From: Burkholderiaceae bacterium | GTDB taxonomy: Bacteria; Pseudomonadota; Gammaproteobacteria; Burkholderiales; Burkholderiaceae_C | Direction: 5' to 3' | Assembly: GCA_024235915.1 (NCBI GenBank) | Contig: JACKLO010000019.1 | Span: forward strand, 1-64,000 | DNA length: 64,000 bases | Shown: in pieces, positions 51,741 through 60,196 of the stretch | How positions within the stretch are numbered: position 1 is the first letter of the stretch | How the letters are laid out: every line of letters starts with the position of its first letter | Made by a program: the position numbers and the translations under genes | The notes under the pieces: generated by a model | What the model saw: only the letters and a program-made list of their open reading frames with translations | The model's database searches: none | Told to the model about the DNA's origin: nothing

Positions 51741-52493
51741 ATGCCGATCCATGCCCTCGAGACCGCCTCGCGCCGCCCTGTCGCCACCCGCGACGTGCTG
51801 GTCATCGTCGAGGACCCCGCACTGCGCGAGCTGATCGCCGCGCACCTGCGCCACCAGGGCCACATCGTGCTGCCGGCTGCCGGCGCGCCCGAGGCCTGCC
51901 GCCTGATCGCCGAGGTGCAACCGGACCTGGTGCTGCTGGACGGCGACACGGCATCGGCCCGGGATGCGGCACTGGTGGCCCGTCTGCAAGGCAACGACGA
52001 CGAGCCGCTGCCCCTGGTGCTCCTGCAGTCCGGCGCCGACACCACCGGGCCATTGGCGCCGCAACTGCGTGTGAACAAGCCCTACCGGCCGCAGGCCTTG
52101 GCGGAAGCTGTGCATCGCCTGCTGCAGGCCGGGCAGCCTGCGGTGCGCACGCCGTTGCCGACCGCGGGCCGCCTGCAGGCCGGCCTGCTGGAACTGGATT
52201 TCGAACTGCGGGCGGTGCGTCGTGCCGGTGCGCCGGCCTGCTGGGCCGATCTGGCGCCCACCGAACTGCGCCTGCTGCAGCACCTGATGCAGCAGCCGGG
52301 GCGCACGCATTCGCGCGCCGAACTGGTGGCGGCCGTCTGGGGCGCGGGTGCCGAGGTCGATGCCCGCACCGTGGACCAGTACGTGCGCCGCCTGCGCGAG
52401 GCGCTGGCGGCGGTGCAGGCCGACTCGTCGCTGAAGACCGTGCGTGGCGTGGGCTACCGCATCGATCTGGTGCCGGCAGACGCTGCCACATGA
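51741..52493 (+). CDS. OmpR/PhoB-family response regulator with shortened receiver
   Basis: A 250-residue regulator. The C-terminal winged helix is normal for the PhoB class (DLAPTELRLLQHLMQQPGRT, then TVDQYVRRLREALAAVQADS and KTVRGVGYRI). The receiver keeps the acidic pocket (VIVEDPALRE), an aspartate in LVLLDGD and lysine in VNKPYRP. The usual Thr-containing TARGEE segment is replaced by a shorter LLQSGADTTG, so phosphorylation switching may be altered. Preceded by a Pho-box-like repeat and followed within 1 bp by the pstS Pho box. Possibly a phosphate-regulated paralogue that modulates PhoB sites. ATG 51741 chosen; a GTG at 51738 is adjacent. Confidence 0.8.
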   Translation: MPIHALETASRRPVATRDVLVIVEDPALRELIAAHLRHQGHIVLPAAGAPEACRLIAEVQPDLVLLDGDTASARDAALVARLQGNDDEPLPLVLLQSGADTTGPLAPQLRVNKPYRPQALAEAVHRLLQAGQPAVRTPLPTAGRLQAGLLELDFELRAVRRAGAPACWADLAPTELRLLQHLMQQPGRTHSRAELVAAVWGAGAEVDARTVDQYVRRLREALAAVQADSSLKTVRGVGYRIDLVPADAAT

Positions 52494-52533
52494 CTGTCAT
52501 GCAAACGGCACGCCGCTGTCACGAAACCTTCTT
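52494..52533 (+). promoter_or_regulatory. Pho box upstream of pstS
   Basis: CTGTCAT (52494-52500), ACGGCAC (52505-52511), CTGTCAC (52516-52522) and CCTTCTT (52527-52533), each unit separated by 4 bp, i.e. a regular 11-bp period. The first and third units match the CTGTCAT consensus at six or seven positions. It starts directly after the stop of the PhoB-like gene and ~100 bp before the pstS ATG. This is the strongest regulatory site in the window; phosphate-starvation induction by PhoB is expected. Confidence 0.8.
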
Positions 52534-52597
52534 ATTCGATCGGCAGCATGCCGACCTGTTGTCCCAAGCACACCTCACCCATCGCAGGAGCAGAACC

Positions 52598-53634
52598 ATG
52601 AACTTCCGTCACACCCTGATCGCCACGGCCGTGGCCGCCGGCAGCCTGTTCGGCGCCACCCAGGCCCAGGCCGCACGCGACACCATCCAGATCGCCGGCT
52701 CGTCCACCGTGCTGCCGTTCGCGTCCATCGTGGCCGAGGAATTCGGCCGCTCGTTCAGCCAGTTCAAGACCCCGGTGGTCGGCTCCGGCGGTTCGTCGGG
52801 TGGCCTGCGCCAGTTCTGCCAGGGCGTGGGTGAGAACACCATCGACATCGCCAACGCGTCGCGCAAGATCAAGTCCAGCGAGGTCGAGGCCTGCGCCAAG
52901 GCCGGCGTGAGCAAGATCCTCGAAGTCAAGATCGGCTACGACGGCATCGTCTTCGCGTCGCGCCGCGACGGTGGCAAGTTCGCCCTCGAACCCAAGCACA
53001 TCTTCCTGGCCCAGGCCAAGGAAGTGCCGCAGGGCGGCAAGATGGTGGCCAACCCGTACACCAGCTGGTCGCAGATCGACAAGTCGCTGCCCGACCAGGA
53101 GATCGTGCTCGTGATCCCGGCAGCAACCACGGCACCCGCGAGGTCTACGAAGAGAAGACCGTGATCCACGGCTGCGAGGGCTTTGACGAGGTCAAGGCCA
53201 TGATGTCGGCCGACAAGAAGAAGGGCGAGAACTTCTGCAAGGCCATCCGCACCGATGGCCGCGTGGTGGAAGTGGCCGGCGACTACACCGAGACCCTGGC
53301 CCGCCTGGATGCGCAGAAGACCGCCATCGGCGTCTTCGGCCTGAGCTTCTACGACCAGAACAAGGACCGCCTGCAGGTCGCGACGGTCAGCGGTGTCACG
53401 CCCAGCCTGGAGACCGTGGAATCGGGCAAGTACCCGGTGTCGCGCCCGCTGTACTTCTACATCAAGGACGCGCACATCGGTGTCGTGCCCGGCATCCTGG
53501 AGTACGCGCAGTACTTCCTGGCCGCGCAGGTCTCCGGCATGGGCAGCCCGCTGGAGAAGGCCGGCCTGATCCCGCTGAACAGCAAGGAGCGCGCCGAGAT
53601 CCTCGGCAAGATCAAGGGCCGCGACGCCCTGTGA
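52598..53634 (+). pseudogene. pstS: Phosphate ABC transporter substrate-binding protein, frameshifted
   Basis: Encodes a periplasmic PstS: signal peptide MNFRHTLIATAVAAGSLFGA to AQA, then DTIQIAGSSTVLPFASIVAE, the phosphate-binding GSGGSSGGLRQFCQG and IDIANASRKIK. After ...DQEIVLVIP the frame shifts near 53119: the original frame ends at 53164, while the correct continuation (HGCEGFDEVKAMMSADKKKG onward to LGKIKGRDAL) is in the next frame. Restoring one G in the run at 53119-53120 would read IPGSNHGTREVYEEKTV, joining both halves exactly. So this is a single-base deletion or a sequencing error. AGGAG precedes the ATG. Confidence 0.88.
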
Positions 53635-53671
53635 TCGGCGCCTGGTGACGCCACGCCAGTGCCTGTGAACC

Positions 53672-53703
53672 GACCGGGCGCGCCCTGCATGGGGCGCCCG
53701 GTC
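53672..53703. terminator. Strong stem-loop between pstS and pstC
   Basis: GACCGGGCGC (53672-53681) pairs perfectly with GCGCCCGGTC (53694-53703), with further CCC/GGG pairs inside. No T tail follows. It lies 37 bp after pstS and 34 bp before pstC. Such a hairpin is likely to stabilise the abundant pstS message or partly stop transcription, giving more PstS than membrane subunits. Confidence 0.55.
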
Positions 53704-53737
53704 GCGTCGTGAAGAACCTTCCTACCCCGCCAGAATC

Positions 53738-55116
53738 ATGAACGCCCTGATGGTCGCCGCCGTGCTGCTGGTCCTGGTGGCCCTGGCCTACCAGGTCGGC
53801 CTGGTGCGCAGCCGCCGCGTGGCCGGCGACGCGCCCGATGTGCGCATGCACTCGCGCCCCGGTTACCACGGCCTGCTGGCCGTGCTGCGCGCCGCCGTGC
53901 CGGCCGCCGTGGTCTACGTGGTCTGGCGCGCCGTCGGTGGCCCGCTGATCGACGGCATGGTGCTCGGCAGCATCCCGGTGGATCAGCTGCCGGCCGAAGC
54001 CTTCCAGCGCCAGGCGCTGCTGCAGCGCATCACCAACCTGGCCTCGGGCTTCGGTGTGCTGGGGGACGCCAAAGGCTTCGAGCAGGCGGCCGCCGAGACC
54101 ATGGCGCGCCTGCAGGGCACGGGCCAAGCCATCGTCGCCGCGGCCATGGCCACTGCGGCCGCGGCCGGCCTGGCCTGGACCTGGCGCAGCACCACGCCCG
54201 CCACCCGCGCCCGCAACCAGGTCGAGCGCGCGGTGCAGATCGCGCTCATCGCCTGCTCCACCGTGGCCATCCTGACCACCGTGGGCATCGTGCTGTCGAT
54301 GCTGGGCGAGGCGCTGAACTTCTTCCGCATCGTCAGCCCCGCCGACTTCTTCTTCGGCACCACCTGGAACCCGCGCTTCCAGACCGTGGACGGCGCGGCG
54401 CAGACGGGTTTCGGCATGCTGCCCTTGATGGCCGGCACGCTGATGATCGCTGGCATCGCGATGCTGGTGGCCGTGCCGCTGGGCCTGATGACGGCCATCT
54501 ACCTCTCGGAATACGCGCCCACGCCACGCGCGCCTGGGTCAAGCCCATCATCGAGGTGCTGGCCGGCATCCCGACCATCGTCTACGGCTTCTTCGCCCTG
54601 GTCACGGTCGGCCCTTTCCTCAACGGGCTGGGCAACCTGCTGGGGCTGGAGATCCGTGCCACGTCGGCGCTCACCGCCGGCATCGTGATGGGGATCATGA
54701 TCATCCCCTTCATCTCGTCGCTGTCCGACGACATCATCACCCAGGTGCCCAAGGCCATGCGCGACGGTTCGCTGGCGTTGGGTGGCACGCGGTCCGAGAC
54801 CGTGGCCAAGGTGGTGCTGCCTGCGGCCCTGCCGGGCATCGTCGGCGCCATCCTGCTGGCCGTCAGCCGTGCCATCGGCGAGACCATGATCGTGGTGCTG
54901 GCCGCCGGCAACGCGCCGGTGCTCACGGCGAATCCTTTCGAAGCGGTGTCCACCGTCACCGTCTCCATCGTCAACCAGCTCACCGGCGACCAGGACTTCG
55001 CCAGCGCGCAGTCGCTGGTGGCGTTTGCCCTGGGCCTCACGCTGTTCGTGATGACGCTGGTGCTCAACGTCGTGGCGCTGGTGGTCGTGCGCAAGTACCG
55101 GGAACAGTATGAGTGA
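53738..55116 (+). pseudogene. pstC: Phosphate ABC transporter permease PstC, frameshifted
   Basis: A long-form PstC (about 460 residues if restored), with membrane helices such as LMVAAVLLVLVALAYQVGLV and LLPLMAGTLMIAGIAMLVAV-type segments, and the permease loop with RDGSLALGGTRSETVAKVVL in the second half. The first frame is correct to YLSEYAPT near 54523; the rest (WVKPIIEVLAGIPTIVYGFF onward to VVVRKYREQYE) is in the next frame. Inserting one G between 54524 and 54525 would give PTRTRAWVKPII and repair it. This is the second single-G loss in adjacent genes. The stop overlaps the pstA start. Confidence 0.85.
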
Positions 55117-56476
55117 GCTCGCCAAACTCGGCGGCAGATCCGCCGGCTACGCCGCCGTGCAGCAGCGCGTGGAGTCGTCGCTGCGCGGCCGCAAGCGCAA
55201 GGAAGCACGCTTCCGCGCCTTCGGCCTGGCCGCGGTGGCCGCATCGCTGGCCCTGGTGGCGCTGCTCTTCGTCACCATCCTCAGCAAGGGGCTGCCGGCC
55301 TTCTGGCAGGCCACCTTCGTGATGGACGTCGAGTTCTCGCCCGACGTCGTGACGGTCGGCAAAAAGCCGGTGCCAGAACCGGCGGAGACGCCCGCGGCCA
55401 ACCAGCAGCGCCTGCAGGCCTGGCAGACCGAACTCGGCTTCGTCGACTTCAACCAGCTGATCCTCAACGCGCTGGCCAAGGCGCTGCCGGAGACGGCGGA
55501 ATCGCCGCGCGACGCGCTGCGCCTGGTCACCAGCGGTGAGCGTTTTGCCTTGAGGGACATGGTGGAGGCCGACCCGTCCATCATCGGCAAGACGGTGACG
55601 CTGAAGCTGCTGGCCGACGCCAACGTGGACGTCTGGCTCAAGGGCAACATCGACCGCAGCCTGCCCGACGCGCAGCAGCAGCTGCCTGCGCGCACCCGTG
55701 CCTGGGCCGACCAGCTGTACGCCAGCGGCACGATCCAGAACGCCTTCAGCACCGCGATCTTCATGAACGTGGACTCGCGCAGTTCCCTGGCCTCGGCCGG
55801 TCTGGCCGGCGCCTTCATGGGCTCGCTGATGATGATGGTGCTGGTGATCCTGCTGGCGGTGCCGATCGGCGTGGCCTCGGCGATCTACCTGGAAGAGTTC
55901 GCGCCGCAGAACCGGCTGACCGACCTCATCGAGGTCAACATCAACAACCTGGCCGCGGTGCCGTCCATCGTCTTCGGCCTGCTGGGCGCGGCGGTGTTCA
56001 TCCTCTGGTTCAAGCTGCCGCTGTCGGCGCCCATCGTCGGTGGCCTGGTGCTCACGCTGATGACGCTGCCCACGGTGATCATCGCCACCCGCGCCACCCT
56101 GAAGGCCATCCCGCCGTCGATCCGCGAAGCGGCCCTGGGCATCGGCGCCTCCAAGGTGCAGGCCATCACCGACCACGTGCTGCCGCTGGCGCTGCCGGGC
56201 ATCCTGACAGCCACCATCCTCGGTGTGGCGCAGGCCCTGGGCGAGACCGCACCGCTGCTGCTGATCGGCATGAGCGCCTTCGTGGCCAGCGTGCCGGCCA
56301 CGCCCTTCGACCAATCCACGGCGCTGCCGGTGCAGATCTACCTGTGGCAGGGCAACGAGCTGCGCAACTTCTTCGAGGGCCGCACGTCGGCGGCCATCGT
56401 CGTGCTGCTGGCGCTGATGCTGACGCTCAATTCGATGGCCATCTGGCTGCGCAAACGTTTCGAGGTGAGGTGGTGA
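55109..56476 (+). CDS. pstA: Phosphate ABC transporter permease PstA
   Basis: A 455-residue long-form PstA. A single helix (FGLAAVAASLALVALLFVTI) follows a charged N-terminus; a large periplasmic insert (~70-230) precedes five further helices containing the permease EAA-type loop IREAALGIGASKVQAITDHV and LEEFAPQNRLTDLIEVNINN. The long N-terminal insert matches the form found in many alpha- and betaproteobacteria. It pairs with PstC. ATG overlaps the pstC stop by 8 bp; TGATG overlap with pstB. Confidence 0.93.
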   Translation: MSELAKLGGRSAGYAAVQQRVESSLRGRKRKEARFRAFGLAAVAASLALVALLFVTILSKGLPAFWQATFVMDVEFSPDVVTVGKKPVPEPAETPAANQQRLQAWQTELGFVDFNQLILNALAKALPETAESPRDALRLVTSGERFALRDMVEADPSIIGKTVTLKLLADANVDVWLKGNIDRSLPDAQQQLPARTRAWADQLYASGTIQNAFSTAIFMNVDSRSSLASAGLAGAFMGSLMMMVLVILLAVPIGVASAIYLEEFAPQNRLTDLIEVNINNLAAVPSIVFGLLGAAVFILWFKLPLSAPIVGGLVLTLMTLPTVIIATRATLKAIPPSIREAALGIGASKVQAITDHVLPLALPGILTATILGVAQALGETAPLLLIGMSAFVASVPATPFDQSTALPVQIYLWQGNELRNFFEGRTSAAIVVLLALMLTLNSMAIWLRKRFEVRW

Positions 56477-57321
56477 TGAGTTCGGTCGGTACAACTGCTG
56501 CTGCGGCCACCACGATGCCGTCCATGGTCTCGGTGGCGCGCAGCGATGCGACCACGGCGGCGGGCAGCGTCAAGCTCAAGGCCGAGGACGTGCGCGTCTT
56601 CTACGGCGAGAAGGAGGCCCTGCACGGCGTCTCGATGGACATCGTCAGCAACGAGGTCATCGCCTTCATCGGCCCCTCGGGCTGCGGCAAGTCCACCTTC
56701 CTGCGCTGCTTCAACCGCATGAACGACACCGTGGCGTCGGCGCGCGTGAGCGGCCGCATCACGCTGGACGGCCGCGACATCCACGAACCCGGCCTGGATG
56801 TGGTGCTGCTGCGCGCCCAGGTGGGCATGGTGTTCCAGAAGCCCAACCCGTTCCCGAAGTCGATCTTCGAGAACGTGGCCTACGGCCCGCGACTGCACGG
56901 CCTGGCGCGCAACCGCAGCGACATGGAGCAGATCGTCGAATCCAGCCTGCGCAAGGCCGGCCTGTGGGAAGAGGTCAAGGACCGGCTGGACGCGCCGGGC
57001 ACCGGGCTTTCCGGCGGGCAGCAGCAGCGCCTGTGCATCGCGCGCGCCATCGCCGTGAGCCCGGACGTGATCCTGATGGACGAACCGTGCTCGGCGCTGG
57101 ACCCCATTGCCACCGGGATCATCGAAGACCTGATCACCGAGCTCAAGCAGAACTACACCATCGTCATCGTCACCCACAACATGCAGCAGGCCGGCCGCGT
57201 GGCCGACCGCACCGCCTTCTTCCACCTCGGCAACCTGGTGGAGATCGGCGCCACCTCGCAGATCTTCATGAACCCGCGCGAGCGCCGCACCGAGGACTAC
57301 GTGACCGGCCGCTACGGCTGA
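56476..57321 (+). CDS. pstB: Phosphate ABC transporter ATP-binding protein
   Basis: A 281-residue ATPase of the Pst system. Walker A is GPSGCGKST, the signature motif is LSGGQQQRLCIARAI and Walker B is VILMDEPCSALDP. The PstB-specific segment MVFQKPNPFPKSIFENVAYG is present. The N-terminal ~35 residues are a Ser/Ala/Thr-rich extension not found in E. coli PstB. GAGGTGAGG lies just upstream of the ATG at 56476, which overlaps the pstA stop by one base. Confidence 0.96.
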   Translation: MSSVGTTAAAATTMPSMVSVARSDATTAAGSVKLKAEDVRVFYGEKEALHGVSMDIVSNEVIAFIGPSGCGKSTFLRCFNRMNDTVASARVSGRITLDGRDIHEPGLDVVLLRAQVGMVFQKPNPFPKSIFENVAYGPRLHGLARNRSDMEQIVESSLRKAGLWEEVKDRLDAPGTGLSGGQQQRLCIARAIAVSPDVILMDEPCSALDPIATGIIEDLITELKQNYTIVIVTHNMQQAGRVADRTAFFHLGNLVEIGATSQIFMNPRERRTEDYVTGRYG

Positions 57322-57340
57322 TCACCCAGGACACACCGCC

Positions 57341-58048
57341 ATGAGCGACAAGCACATCTCCAGCCAGTTCGACGCCGACCTGCGCAACGTCTCCACCCGC
57401 GTGCTCGAAATGGGCGGGCTGGCCGAGGCGCAGGTGGCGCAGGCCATGTACGCGCTGTCGAACTTCAGCGCCGAGACCGCCAGCCAGGTGCTGCGCCAGG
57501 AGGAAAAGCTCAACCAGATGGAGGTCGACATCGACGGCGACCTGCAGCGCATCATCGCGATGCGCCAGCCCGCCGCCATCGACCTTCGCCTGCTGATCGC
57601 GATCTCCAAGGCCATCGCCAACCTCGAGCGCGTGGGCGATGAAGCGGCACGCATCGCGCGCACGGTGCAACGCCTGGTCGGGGCCGGCGTCTCGTCGCGC
57701 ATGCGTGTACCGGTGGGCGACCTGGGCTACGAGGCCGAACTCGCCTCGGCCGCGCTGCGCAAGTCGCTCGACGCCTTTGCACGGCTGGACGCGAAGCAGG
57801 CGCTCGAGGTGCTGGAGCACGACGACAAGATCGACCAGGAATTCGACGGCCTGATGCGCAAGCTGGTGACCTACATGATGGAAGACCCGCGCACCATCTC
57901 CGCGTCCATCGACCTCGTGTTCGTGGCCAAGGCCATCGAGCGCGTGGGCGACCATGCCAAGAACCTGGCCGAGGCCACGATCTACATCGTCAAGGGTGCC
58001 GACGTGCGCCATGCGACGGTGGCGCAGGTCGAGACCGTCGTCCGTTGA
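57341..58048 (+). CDS. phoU: Phosphate-specific transport regulator PhoU
   Basis: A 235-residue PhoU with two three-helix bundles. Family marks: SQFDADLRNVSTRVLEMGGL at the start, metal-binding AKAIANLERVGDEAARIART and its repeat AKAIERVGDHAKNLAEATIY. PhoU couples Pst transporter state to PhoR so that phosphate surplus keeps the regulon off. Lies 19 bp after pstB and 31 bp before phoB in one operon. Confidence 0.95.
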   Translation: MSDKHISSQFDADLRNVSTRVLEMGGLAEAQVAQAMYALSNFSAETASQVLRQEEKLNQMEVDIDGDLQRIIAMRQPAAIDLRLLIAISKAIANLERVGDEAARIARTVQRLVGAGVSSRMRVPVGDLGYEAELASAALRKSLDAFARLDAKQALEVLEHDDKIDQEFDGLMRKLVTYMMEDPRTISASIDLVFVAKAIERVGDHAKNLAEATIYIVKGADVRHATVAQVETVVR

Positions 58049-58079
58049 GCACCTCCACAACAAGAAGAAGGGAGAACCC

Positions 58080-58793
58080 ATGAGCCGAGTGCTCGTCGTC
58101 GAAGACGAACCCGCGATCGCGGAACTGGTCGCCATCCACCTGCGCCACGCCGGTTTCGAGGTGGCGCTGGCCGCTGACGGCGATGCCGCCGCCACGTCCG
58201 TGGACCGGGTGCTGCCCGACCTGGTGTTGCTGGACTGGATGCTGCCGGGCACCAGTGGGCTGGCGCTGCTCAAGCGCTGGCGGGCGCAGGCGCGCACGCG
58301 TGAACTGCCGGTGATCATGCTCACCGCGCGTGGCGAGGAGGTCGACCGTGTCGCCGGCCTGGATGGCGGCGCCGACGACTACCTGGCCAAGCCCTTCTCG
58401 CCCAGCGAGCTGATGGCGCGCATCCGCGCCGTGCTGCGCCGGCGTGCGCCGGAGGCACTGGATGCCGCGGTGGACATCGGCGGCCTGCGCCTGGACCCGG
58501 CCACGCGCCGCGTCACCGGCCTCGTCGATGGCCAGCGCTGCGAACTGAAGATCGGCCCCACGGAATTCCGCCTGCTGCACTTCCTGATGACGCACCCCGA
58601 GCGTGTGCACAGCCGCGCGCAGATGCTGGACCGTGTCTGGGGCGACCACGTCTTCATCGAGGAGCGCACGGTGGACGTGCACATCAAACGCCTGCGCGAG
58701 GCGCTGCAGCCGGCCAACTGCGCCGCGCTGATCGAGACGGTGCGCGGCGCCGGCTACCGGCTGACGCGGCCGGTGGACCAAGCGGTGGCATGA
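58080..58793 (+). CDS. phoB: Phosphate regulon response regulator PhoB
   Basis: A 237-residue PhoB. The receiver has the acidic pocket VLVVEDEPAI, phospho-acceptor D52 (LVLLDWMLPG), the switch LTARGEEVDR and lysine in LAKPFSPSE. The C-terminal winged helix (GPTEFRLLHFLMTHPERVHS, then RTVDVHIKRLREALQP) binds Pho boxes. GGAG is six bases before the ATG at 58080. The stop codon TGA (58791-58793) is inside the composite repeat copy at 58790-58845, so the original 3' end may have been altered by insertion. Confidence 0.96.
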   Translation: MSRVLVVEDEPAIAELVAIHLRHAGFEVALAADGDAAATSVDRVLPDLVLLDWMLPGTSGLALLKRWRAQARTRELPVIMLTARGEEVDRVAGLDGGADDYLAKPFSPSELMARIRAVLRRRAPEALDAAVDIGGLRLDPATRRVTGLVDGQRCELKIGPTEFRLLHFLMTHPERVHSRAQMLDRVWGDHVFIEERTVDVHIKRLREALQPANCAALIETVRGAGYRLTRPVDQAVA

Positions 58794-58845
58794 GCGCGCC
58801 GGGCCGTCCCAAGCGCTCATGCCGAAGCCCTTCCAGGGCAAAGGC
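58790..58845. repeat. Third copy of the composite palindromic repeat, across phoB-phoR
   Basis: Same element as at 51271-51390, 56 bp, with a few substitutions and one base missing (gggccgtccc for gggccgctccc). The ATGAGCG ... CGCTCAT stem is kept and the second hairpin is GCCCT TCC AGGGC. The phoB stop codon and the predicted phoR start codon (58819) both lie within it. Confidence 0.85.
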
Positions 58846-60186
58846 TTTCCATTGACCCCTGTCTGGCCACGCGCCGGCGCGCTGGCGCTGGCGATGGCCT
58901 GCGGTGGCGCGCTCGGCGGGCTGGCCGGCCATGGCGTCGGTTTCGCGGCCGCCGGCGCGGCGCTGGGCATTGCAGTGGCTTCCCTGGCTTGGTGCGTTGT
59001 GGATGCGCGCCAACTGGCCCACGTGCTCGGCTGGTCGCGCGAGCCTGCCGGCCCGCCACCGGCGGGACTGACGGGAGCGTGGGACGAACTGGCGGCGCGC
59101 CTGGAGCGTGCGCTGCGCCTCGAGCGCGACCAGACCCTGCTCGAAGCCCGGCGGCGGCTGCAGTTCGTCACCGCCATCGACGCCTCGCCCAACGGCGTGC
59201 TGTTGCTGGCGCCCGAGGGTGAGATCCGCTGGTTCAACGCCATGGCCGCCGCCCACCTGGGCCTGGACCCGGCGCGCGACAGTGGTCAGCGCCTGACCCA
59301 CCTGGTGCGTGTGCCCGCCGTGGTGGCCTACCTGAAGCAGCCCGACCCGCGTCCAGCCGCCATCGTGCCCGCACCCGACGGGCGCACCCAGCTGCAACTG
59401 CAGGCGCGGCCCACGGGCGATGGGCAGACCCTGCTGATCACCCAGGACGTGACCGAACGCGAGCGGGCCGACGCCATGCGGCGCGACTTCGTGGCCAACG
59501 TCTCGCACGAGATGCGCAGCCCGTTGACGGTGGTCGGCGGTTTCCTGGAAACGCTGCAGACGCTGCCGTTGCAGGCCCGCGAGCGTGACCATGTGCTGCA
59601 GCTGATGCAGCAGCAGACCACGCGCATGCAGGCGCTGGTGACCGACCTGCTGACGCTGGCGCAGATCGAAGGCGCGCCGCGACCCGCGCTGGACCGCTGG
59701 CTGCCGGTGGCGCAATGGCTGCAGCAGATGCGCAGCGACGCCGAGGCGCTGGACCAGGGCCGCCACCGTCTGACCTTCGGCGACGGTGGCGACGCCGAAC
59801 TCGGTGGCCACCCCACCGAGCTCTACAGCGCGGCCTGGAACCTGGTGGGCAACGCCCTGCGCCACACGCCCGAGGGCTGCGCCGTGCGTGTGCAGTGGCG
59901 GGTGCGTGACGACGGCCGCGGCGAACTCAGCGTGGCCGACGACGGCCCGGGCATCGCGCGCGAGCATCTGCCGCGGTTGACCGAACGTTTCTACCGCGTC
60001 GACCCCAGCCGCTCGCGCGAGACCGGCGGCACCGGCCTGGGCCTGGCCATCGTCAAGCACGTGGTGCAGCGGCACGGGGGCGAGCTGGAGGTGGACAGCG
60101 AACCGGGCCGCGGCACCTGCTTTCGCATCCTGCTGCCGGCGCACCGCGTGCGTGTGCCGTTGGCCGACGCCGTGCCGGCCGGCTGA
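58819..60186 (+). CDS. phoR: Phosphate regulon sensor kinase PhoR
   Basis: A 455-residue sensor kinase. Two hydrophobic helices (~18-62) anchor it with little periplasmic sequence, as in E. coli PhoR. A PAS domain (~110-210, IDASPNGVLLLAPEGEIRWF) is followed by the HisKA box FVANVSHEMRSPLTVVGGFL with H230, then NLVGNALRHTP, VADDGPGIA and GGTGLGLAIVKH. The ATG at 58819 is repeat-derived, giving MPKPFQGKGF; a TTG at 58852 (LTPVWPRAG) may be the original start. It acts with PhoB and PhoU in phosphate sensing. Confidence 0.93.
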   Translation: MPKPFQGKGFPLTPVWPRAGALALAMACGGALGGLAGHGVGFAAAGAALGIAVASLAWCVVDARQLAHVLGWSREPAGPPPAGLTGAWDELAARLERALRLERDQTLLEARRRLQFVTAIDASPNGVLLLAPEGEIRWFNAMAAAHLGLDPARDSGQRLTHLVRVPAVVAYLKQPDPRPAAIVPAPDGRTQLQLQARPTGDGQTLLITQDVTERERADAMRRDFVANVSHEMRSPLTVVGGFLETLQTLPLQARERDHVLQLMQQQTTRMQALVTDLLTLAQIEGAPRPALDRWLPVAQWLQQMRSDAEALDQGRHRLTFGDGGDAELGGHPTELYSAAWNLVGNALRHTPEGCAVRVQWRVRDDGRGELSVADDGPGIAREHLPRLTERFYRVDPSRSRETGGTGLGLAIVKHVVQRHGGELEVDSEPGRGTCFRILLPAHRVRVPLADAVPAG

Positions 60187-60196
60187 TCAGCCGGCC
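60177..60196. terminator. Perfect 20-bp palindrome across two back-to-back stop codons
   Basis: GGCCGGCTGATCAGCCGGCC is fully self-complementary. Its centre, TGATCA, contains the phoR stop (TGA 60184-60186) and the convergent MurU-like stop (TCA 60187-60189). It could act as a compact bidirectional end for both messages, though no T tail is present. Confidence 0.5.

Noticed and set aside
52598..55116. Programmed ribosomal frameshifting in pstS and pstC
   Set aside because: No slippery heptamer or conserved downstream structure is seen at either break, and PstS/PstC frameshifting is not known. A single missing G in each explains the data better.
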